Source of the DNA: Podochytrium sp. JEL0797
Taxonomy: Eukaryota; Chytridiomycota; Chytridiomycetes; Chytridiales; Chytriomycetaceae
Length of the DNA: 22,843 bases
Assembly (NCBI GenBank): GCA_027596195.1
Contig: JADGJG010000355.1
Location: forward strand, 1-22,843
Direction of reading: 5' to 3'
The position numbers were made by a program, and so were the translations under genes. The notes beneath the pieces are model-generated. The model worked only from the letters and a program-made list of their open reading frames with translations. It was not told where the DNA came from and did no database searches. Positions within the stretch are counted from its first letter, which is position 1. Each line of letters opens with the position of its first letter. Below are positions 16,897 through 22,843 of the stretch, in pieces.

Positions 16897-17880
16897 ATGG
16901 CTTCTCGGGCGAACGAATCCGCAGCTCCACCGAACGAAACGTGTGGCGTCTGTCTCGACGATCTCAATCCACGCGGAGGAGTCCCCCTCATCACACCGAA
17001 ATTGCGGTAACGCACTCCATTTTTGCGAAAAGCTCGCGAAACACAGGTGGGTATAAAAAACTGGAAGATTATATGTAGCTATACTCAGTTGACTCTCCGC
17101 AGTTGTCCAATGTGCCGCGCGTCGCTTCCCAGACTGCGTCCTGTTGCAACCACCCTGCCGCCTCTTCTGAGGACTCCCGCGCCGGCGTCACCCAGAATTC
17201 CACCCAGATTCCACCCCTCAACACTCCACAAAGTAACGCAGACCCCACTTCGCGTGGGCGGGCTATGAACGCGTCACTGCCAGTGTCGGAAAGAAGGATT
17301 GCCGCGCCCGGTCATTGGTTGCGCTCGAGCCGTCAGCCAGTCCAGCCGGGTCTCTCGCCATTTCCCATATCAGAACGCGTCGCGCGCAACGCGAGTACTC
17401 AACCATTTGTGCCACACACGATCCCGCGGCCAAGCCCGACTCTGGTGAGTGCTCAATTGCCGAATCAATTTCCTCAACCAGTCCCGCCGGGTTTCTCGCC
17501 ATTTCCCATGCCAGAACGCGTCGCGCGCAACGCGAGCACTCAACCATTTGTGCCACACACGCCCCCGTGGCCAAGCTCGACTCTGGCGAGTGCCCAACCA
17601 CCAAGTCAGTCTCACGGTGATGCACCGGTTGTCAGAAATTGGATCCCTGCTGGACTAATCTCACTCCCGTCGACATATTTCGGAGATCTGGCGACACAGT
17701 ACGCTCGGGGCCAGCCAAGGCGTATCATTCGGCCTTCCTCCAAGCACTCAAGAAGTTTTTGTTCCTGGGCCAAACTCAGCGCAGCATCCAGTTTTCGTCC
17801 CACCACCGACGACGACCGCAACGCATTTTCTTACTCCTTCCACCTAATTCTTTCTTTTTTTCTTTCTTATTTTATAATTT
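16897..17880 (+). pseudogene. Decayed fourth zinc-finger paralogue (member D)
   Basis: Starts like member C: the Ser-Ala-Ala-Pro-Pro segment runs straight into CGVCLDDLNPRGGVPLITP, then a one-base loss turns the CCGN region into a frame ending at TAA 17008-17010. About 15 bases coding the H-x2-C-x3 region of the finger are gone. The intron (17047-17102) and the following CPMC codons persist. A further frame change around 17150-17170 separates CPMCRASLPRL from the remaining tail, which stays open to about 17880 and keeps GRAMNASLPVSERR and VVRNWIPAG. A 141-base duplication lies inside the tail. Loss of four or more zinc ligands and two frame breaks make a working finger unlikely, though the tail frame alone could be expressed. 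Confidence 0.75.
17337..17618 (+). repeat. Two 141-base tandem repeats in member D
   Basis: Copies at 17337-17477 and 17478-17618 each encode 47 residues beginning PVxPGxSPFPxxERVARNAS. They are close to identical over the first 100 bases and diverge at the end. The length is a multiple of three, so the duplication kept the frame. Confidence 0.85.
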
Positions 17881-17913
17881 TGGTTTTTTTTTCGATTTTC
17901 ACTTCGCCCGAAA

Positions 17914-19021
17914 ATGTCTGACACTGAGCCGAGAGACAGAAGCAGAAGCCGCGAGCGCTCAGCAGCGCGCGAAGAGCGCCCGCGCAACGGACGGGACCGG
18001 CGCGATGACAGCATCCGCAGCTTGTTTGTGCGCGGCCTTGCGAGCGGCACCAGGTGACTCCTGCGCTGCGATTGCCGTGCGATGTGCTGACTCTGCTTCC
18101 CAGGGCCGAGGACCTCACGAGTGCCTTCGAGACGTACGGCGCGGTCAAGGATGGTGCGTGTGGTGTTGTAGTGTGTTGGTGTGTTGTGTGCTGTGCTGTG
18201 CTGACGCCCCGCCAGTCTACATCCCCAGGGACTACTACAGCCAGGGCATCAAGGGCTTCGCGTACATCCAGTAGGTGTTGCGCACAAGACTAAAGTGGCT
18301 CTCGCCTGCGCGCAAGACAAAGCGCCTGTCTCCCGCCCCCCCTCTCTCCCCCTCTCAAGTCTTGCTTTCAAGCCCTTCCCCCAAGAGAACATCTCCTAAT
18401 GCAAGCGGGGGTGTCTCACTCTCTCTCAAGACTCCACTCAAGCCAAGTTCAAGTTCGCTAATCCTCGTTGCCATCCAACAGATATGCCACCCAGGAGGAA
18501 GCGGACAAGGCCTTCGACAAGATTGAGTATTTGACTATCAATGGCCGCCGTTTGACGGTCGAGTGGGCTCAGGGCGACAGAAAGAGTGAGTGTTTTATTT
18601 CCTCTTGAAAGAATGTTTGTCTGGCTCACCACCGCTTTCCACCAGCCCCTGTCCAAATGAGAACCAAGGACAGCAGCGGTAGAGATATTGACAGAAGGAG
18701 GAGCCCCGACAGATCGAGAAGAGACCGTTCGAGGTGAAATAGGATCTGTTTTTTTTGTTTTGAATTTGCTTGCCCGCGGAGTATCTCATTTTTCCCCGCA
18801 TGCTAAACGCCAGATCCCCTTATCGCCGCCGTGGAAGTAGATCGCCACCCGCGCGTCGCCGCGACAGCAGATCGCCACCCCCTCGTCGTCGTGACAGCAG
18901 ATCCCCGCCTCGCCGTCGTGACAGCAGGTCCCCTCCACGTCGCCGTGACAGATCTCGCTCGCGCGACAGAGACTCGAGACGTGATGAGAGAGAGGACAGA
19001 GGAGGCAGAGACAGACGTTGA
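17914..19021 (+). CDS. SR-type splicing factor (one RRM plus RS domain)
   Basis: Exons 17914-18053, 18104-18153, 18216-18270, 18482-18585, 18646-18733 and 18814-19021 give 214 aa. A short Arg/Ser-rich N-terminus precedes one RNA-recognition motif (residues 36-112) with RNP2 LFVRGL (37-42) and RNP1 KGFAYIQY (76-83). From about 125 to the end is an RS domain with repeats of RRRDSRSPP. Layout resembles animal SRSF10/Tra2-like proteins, which choose splice sites in the nucleus. Introns are 50-80 nt except intron 3 (211 nt), whose donor overlaps a stop codon (CAG-TAG), so its retention would truncate the protein inside the RRM. The 5' end lies directly behind the decayed member D. Exact orthology not resolved. 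Confidence 0.88.
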
Positions 19022-19391
19022 TTATGGGGTGATGCTGACGGGAGCGCGCATGCGAGTGTTTGTTCTGTCGTGGTTTTATTTTTATTTTTTGTTTTTGTTT
19101 TGGTTCTGTGTGTCTGGAAGTTGGAATAAACGTGATTGATTTCTATATGGTGCGTTTTGGGGCGTGTGCTTGTGCGAAGTTGTGCATCGGGGGGATTGGC
19201 GCCGGATTGAGGATTTGAGCATTCACTCCCAAAACGATAGGAAGGCCTCGGATCGTATTTCTCTGGAAACCCAAAAACGCGAGTTGTCTGGAAAGGGAAG
19301 GTGGAGAAAATCGGAAGTTTCCACATTTCGTTGAATCAAAACGAACGAGAAAGACACCCCACCGACTTCGCCCCCCACCCCCACTCACACA
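19022..19391. other. Intergenic stretch, no gene seen
   Basis: Holds a T/G-rich segment and an AATAAA (19125-19130), the likely 3' end of the SR gene, followed by unremarkable sequence leading into a C-rich stretch just before the BTB relic. I see no conserved coding frame, tRNA or repeat. Confidence 0.5.
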
Positions 19392-20228
19392 ATGAGCTCC
19401 AAGAAAAAGGACACCATCGACAGCATCAAAGTTTCCATCGAGCTATCTCTGGCGACCTCCCCCGTTGCTGAACCTCTCCTCACCGGTGCCGCAGTCGTTG
19501 ACCTGATCGGCGACGCTGAAAACTCGGACGTGGTCCTGCAACCAACGCGAGGCGAATTCATTCAAGCCCACAGCTCCTACTTGCTCAGAAACCCCTACTT
19601 TGCCGCCAACCTCAGCTTTGTGGAAGGCCAAAACAAGGCCCACGCAACGACCCCCTTCACAGTGGCACCGCCTTATCCAAACGAATTCCGCTTGTTTCTC
19701 TCCTGCATCTACTCCCAAAACGTGGATTAAGGCTTCGACAACATCTCTCCTCGCAACTTCCTCCCACTTCTTGTGAACGCGCAGTACTAAGTACTTTCAA
19801 GAAGGGTCATTTGCATTCAAGACTTCAGCTGCCGTCTTATGGAGCAATCTACGCTGGAAAAGCTGCTTGGTGGTCTCTCGAAAGGGACCGATAAACTTGA
19901 AGTCATTTTTTAGTGGGCGTACTGAATGGGACGAGAAGGATGGATTCCAACAGCTTCGCAATTCGTCGCACTGAATGTTAACGTCCCGTCTGTCGGCACC
20001 AAGGATTGGATCAAGCTGGTTGCCAAGTACCCCCGCGGAGTGGAGGCGTGTATTTTGGCGGAGACTCACGGATATTTTCTTCAACACCCTCCTTCGCAAA
20101 TCACGATCTTGTGCGACGGGTGTAGTGAGTTTGTTGAAGAGATCGATCTTCTGGATCGACGTGGAAGGTGCGGCGTTGGTAGAGTGTGGAGGACACATGA
20201 GTCTCAAAATGTCAACAAGATCGAATGA
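19392..20228 (+). pseudogene. BTB/POZ-like gene relic with four in-frame stops
   Basis: One frame of 279 codons runs from ATG 19392 to TGA 20226-20228, broken only by TAA (19728), TAA (19788), TAG (19911) and TGA (19923). The first part reads as a BTB domain: SDVVLQPTRGEFIQAHSSYLLRNPYFAANL, then FRLFLSCIYSQNVD, stop, and NISPRNFLPLLVNAQY. After the later stops WAY, WIPTASQF and TKDWIKLVAKYPRGVEACILAE continue in the same frame. BTB proteins serve as adaptors, often for Cullin-3 ligases. An intron 19773-19821 could remove one stop but shifts the frame. Stops of all three kinds end other genes here, so recoding is unlikely; a pseudogene with point nonsense changes is the simplest reading. Confidence 0.6.
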
Positions 20229-20639
20229 ACGAGGGAGAATATGAAATTGTTGCTGTACTTGCTCTTCTTCTCTGCTGCTCTTTTCTCTCCTTTAACAAGT
20301 AAATATCAGATTTTTTGTTTTCGGACAACCCCATCGCCTTTACGTCAAAGAGACTTCAGTTCAGCAAAAGTTGACACGCGTTTAAGCCTTAAAGGAGTGC
20401 ACGATTTTACTAAGTTTTGGGATAAGGTTTTGGTCGCGTTTTTTGCACACCATGAGCGCGGGTGAACGCGTGCATTTCAGCCGCATTTTCCCGCCAAGCT
20501 TGTGCGCAAAGCCAGTACCGAGAGAGAGGGAAGGTTGGAGTGAATGCCAAATTCTTGTTGTTGGAGAATGAAGAATCAACGAGGCCAAGAGAAAAAACAA
20601 AGACACCCTTCTTGGATAATCGCAAAAAACCACAATCAA
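20229..20639. other. Gap upstream of exportin-7
   Basis: Contains a possible small ORF (20241-20465) and then what should be the promoter and leader of exportin-7. TTTTCCCGCC (20486-20495) resembles an E2F-type site, and ACGCGT occurs at 20376 and 20466, but ACGCGT is frequent across the whole window. No tRNA or repeat seen. Confidence 0.4.
20241..20465 (+). CDS. Possible small secreted protein, doubtful
   Basis: A 74-codon frame from ATG 20241 begins with MKLLLYLLFFSAALFSPLTS, which looks like a signal peptide with a cleavage region near residue 20, followed by an ordinary polar stretch without cysteine pairs. No family recognised and no intron support. It may be chance, or the first exon of something else. 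Confidence 0.2.
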   Translation: MKLLLYLLFFSAALFSPLTSKYQIFCFRTTPSPLRQRDFSSAKVDTRLSLKGVHDFTKFWDKVLVAFFAHHERG

Positions 20640-22780
20640 ATGGACACGGCCACGCTCGCCACGATCGACGAGGGTAAGCACGCCCACCACGCACTCTCTC
20701 ACCACCACACACACTCACCGCCCCGCAGCGGCGTACGCGCTCTACAACCCCCTCGGGATGGACCGGTCCCTCGCCGAGAAGACTCTCGCGCGGCACTTCC
20801 CGACCTTCTCCGAGTCCACGCTCGCCAGCGTCTCCAACGCCTCGCCCACTGTCGCCATGGGTCCCTTCGAGTCGCTGGGCAACTGCCAACAAGTCCTCGA
20901 AATGTCCCAGTCGCCCTATGCCCAGCTGTGAGCCGCTTTTGCACTTGACCCAACTCACTCTCTTCACAGCTTCGCAACCCTGCATCTCAAGACTTTGATT
21001 CTCTCGCATTTCCAGCTCTTCTCAATCCCGCAGAAAATCGAATTGCGTAAGTTTCCCTTGTTGCCCGACCCGGAAAAAATCAAAACAAACGAATCCCTGT
21101 GCTCCCCACTCGCGATTCCGTGTCTCCAAACCACTTGAATGCGTGCAGGCACTGACTGCCGTTGCCTCGTACAGGAAATTTTATCCTCAATTATCTCGGA
21201 ACACGTGGCACGAACCTCCAATTGTACGTCATGACGGGCCTGGCCGAGTTGTTTGGATTGGTCACGAAGCTCGGATGGTTCGATGCCGACGAATTTCAGA
21301 ATTCCCTCACAGATGTGTCCAAGTTTCTTCAGGTGTGTTGCGTTTTTTTGGAGCGTTTGTTTTGACTCGTTTTTTCATATCCCTCACTATCGGAAAGGCA
21401 TCAAATGAACATCGCATCGTTGGAATTTTGCTCCTTGCGTCGCTTGTTCAGGAAATGAATCGTCTGACAGTAGTTTTGAAAAACATGACGAGACACCGCA
21501 AAGTCGGTGAGTGGCGGAGCCGTTTTTTTGCTTTCGCATCTGCAATGCTGATTCCACACCGCCGTTATTTTCAGCCGTCAACTTCAGAGACCTTCAACTG
21601 GCCCAGATTTTCCAGCTGTGTTTGGATGCGATGCGGGAGCTCGTCAACAAACAAATTGCCTTCTCGAACGGTAAATAATTGTGGCTTGATCGCGAAGAAT
21701 CGAATGCCTTAATGATTCCGATTTTTTGCGCGATGTCTATTCAGCCGCAGAAGAATCGCGTATGCTCGAATTCACGATCCAGCTCCTTCGAAATTGCCTG
21801 CAGTTTGATTTCATTGGTACGATACCTTGTGCATTCGGTACGATGCTCACGCTATTTTGGTTCTAAAAGGAACGAATCCGGACGAGTCTGGAGAGGATAT
21901 CGGGAGCATTTCGGTTAGGAATTCTTTTTCGTATAGCGTGTGCGTCTGAATTTTACGAACCGATGGTTTCCATGTAGTTCCCCAACAGCTGGAGGCCTTT
22001 GATTTCGGACACCGCCACCCTTCAACTCCTGTACGACGCGTACACTGGGTTCCCGAGCCATTTGTCTCATCAAGTAACGACTCTTCGATCTCGCGCATAT
22101 TGTTCTGGCTGATCCCAAGCCGAATTTGGCTGATTTAGGTTCTGGAATGCATTTCCATGATTGTCTCGGCGCGTCGCTCGCTGTTCAATGACGAAGAAAA
22201 GGCCAAATCTCTGTCGTGGGTGATGGAAGCCACGTGTGGGATCGTGCGGCGCTTGATGAGTACCCCGGAGTTGAACGAAAAGGATTACCACGGTATGCGC
22301 TTGTGATTTGATGTGAGTGTGGCTGAACCGGGTCCCCAGAATTTGCGCGCATGTTGGTTCGTCTCAAGTCTGTGAACCAGTTGGCGGATATTTCGGAACG
22401 ACCGCAATATGCGGAGTGGGTGGAGATGATGGGAACGTTCACGATGCAGTGTTTTTCTCCGGCAAAGGTGAGTTTTTGAACCTTGTTTTTTTTCGCGGGC
22501 TGATCCATTGACTTGTCGTGCAATAAAACAGTGGGTCACGAACAGTGTCATTTACTTGTTGACGTTCTGGTCCAAGGTCGTGGCTACCGTTCCGGCGCCT
22601 CCGCTTTCTCGCGCGTATGAGCAGTTGTCGGATATTTCTGTTGAGGTGGGGACGGAGATGCGTTGGGTTGAATGGATCACGCGAACTGAACGCGTTTTCT
22701 GCTGCTCTATATAGATGACCAGATCGTTTGTTGCTTCGAGACTCGAATCTGTGGAACTCAACGACGACGAATCGAGTTGA
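20640..22780 (+). CDS. XPO7: Exportin-7 (importin-beta family), 3' end outside window
   Basis: Thirteen exons: 20640-20673, 20729-20927, 20970-21046, 21175-21332, 21398-21506, 21575-21670, 21745-21816, 21870-21913, 21978-22073, 22139-22292, 22340-22467, 22532-22645 and 22715 onward. Phases agree throughout, giving about 448 residues of the N-terminal part of a protein normally over 1000. Landmarks shared with animal XPO7: RNFILNYLGTRG, TKLGWFD, TDVSKFLQ, the HRKVAVNFRD stretch, RNCLQFDFIGTNPDES, FPNSWRP, ARRSLFNDEEKAK and SRLESV. The family carries cargo out of the nucleus with Ran-GTP and also imports some cargo. The last readable frame ends at TGA 22778-22780, but relatives continue after SRLESV, so GTTGAG at 22776 is probably an intron donor and the gene runs off the contig. 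Confidence 0.88.
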
Positions 22781-22790
22781 GTTTTAAAAT

Positions 22791-22843
22791 GGCGGGGGGG
22801 CGGGGGGGGGGGGGGGGGGGGCGGGGGGGGGGGGGGGGGGGGG
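22791..22843. repeat. G-homopolymer at the right edge
   Basis: About 50 bases of G with three or four C interruptions end the window, directly after a gene cut mid-way. This is typical of low-signal poly-G calls and does not look like a telomere. Confidence 0.8.

Noticed and set aside
17844..18148. Minus-strand ORFs opposite the SR gene
   Set aside because: Arg/Ser-rich repeats give open frames on both strands; no start context or homology supports them.
19392..20228. Stop-codon reassignment in the BTB-like frame
   Set aside because: TAA, TAG and TGA all serve as normal terminators in neighbouring genes (carrier TAA, member A TAG, BAP31-like TGA).
20376..20495. Cell-cycle promoter (MluI boxes plus E2F-like site) for exportin-7
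   Set aside because: ACGCGT is common throughout the window, so its presence here carries little weight; the E2F-like match alone is short.
1..22843. Telomeres at both ends (C-rich left, G-rich right)
   Set aside because: No repeat unit beyond a single base, and the right end cuts exportin-7 in mid-gene; artefact is simpler.

Overview
The window looks like a gene-dense nuclear contig from a fungus, most likely an early-diverging (chytrid-grade) one. The reasons are spliceosomal introns of about 42-211 nt with GT..AG ends (one with a perfect TACTAAC branch site), a fungal-type Zn(II)2Cys6 regulator, and an exportin-7 gene of a kind that, as I recall, budding yeast lacks. This placement is inference. 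All three stop codons are used as terminators, so the code is standard. Poly-C at the left edge and poly-G at the right edge, the latter just after a split gene, suggest sequencing artefacts at contig ends.

Layout. 235-1538: mitochondrial ADP/ATP carrier. 1762-2924: RluA/RPUSD1-type pseudouridine synthase. 3048-3460: relics of an RNase H gene (minus) and an RBBP9 gene. 3581-4147: BAP31-type ER membrane protein. 4279-5415: unknown protein with about eight membrane spans. 5463-7060: a second, scrambled block holding the 5' relic of the synthase, a frameshifted RNase H (minus), an intact RBBP9-type hydrolase and a 3' relic of the synthase. 7240-9487: Zn2Cys6 transcription factor with its DNA-binding cluster near the C-terminus. 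9547-10444 (minus): mitochondrial protease/chaperone ATP23.

10490-17880 holds the most unusual part: four tandem paralogues on the plus strand, three apparently intact and one decayed. Each has an N-terminal RING/PHD-like zinc finger with identical ligand spacing (in the decayed copy only the two CxxC ends survive), split by a phase-2 intron at the same place. Each is followed by a long, rapidly diverging Ser/Pro/Thr/Gln/Asn-rich tail. I do not recognise this family. The first member is separated from ATP23 by only 45 bp between start codons, a likely two-way promoter with an 8-bp inverted repeat.

17914-19021: SR-type splicing factor (one RRM plus RS domain). 19392-20228: BTB-like gene relic with four in-frame stops. 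20640-22780: exportin-7, cut by the window edge. Functionally the intact genes are housekeeping (mitochondrial transport and protein maturation, RNA modification, splicing, nuclear export, ER) interleaved with a lineage-specific array and a decaying segmental duplication.
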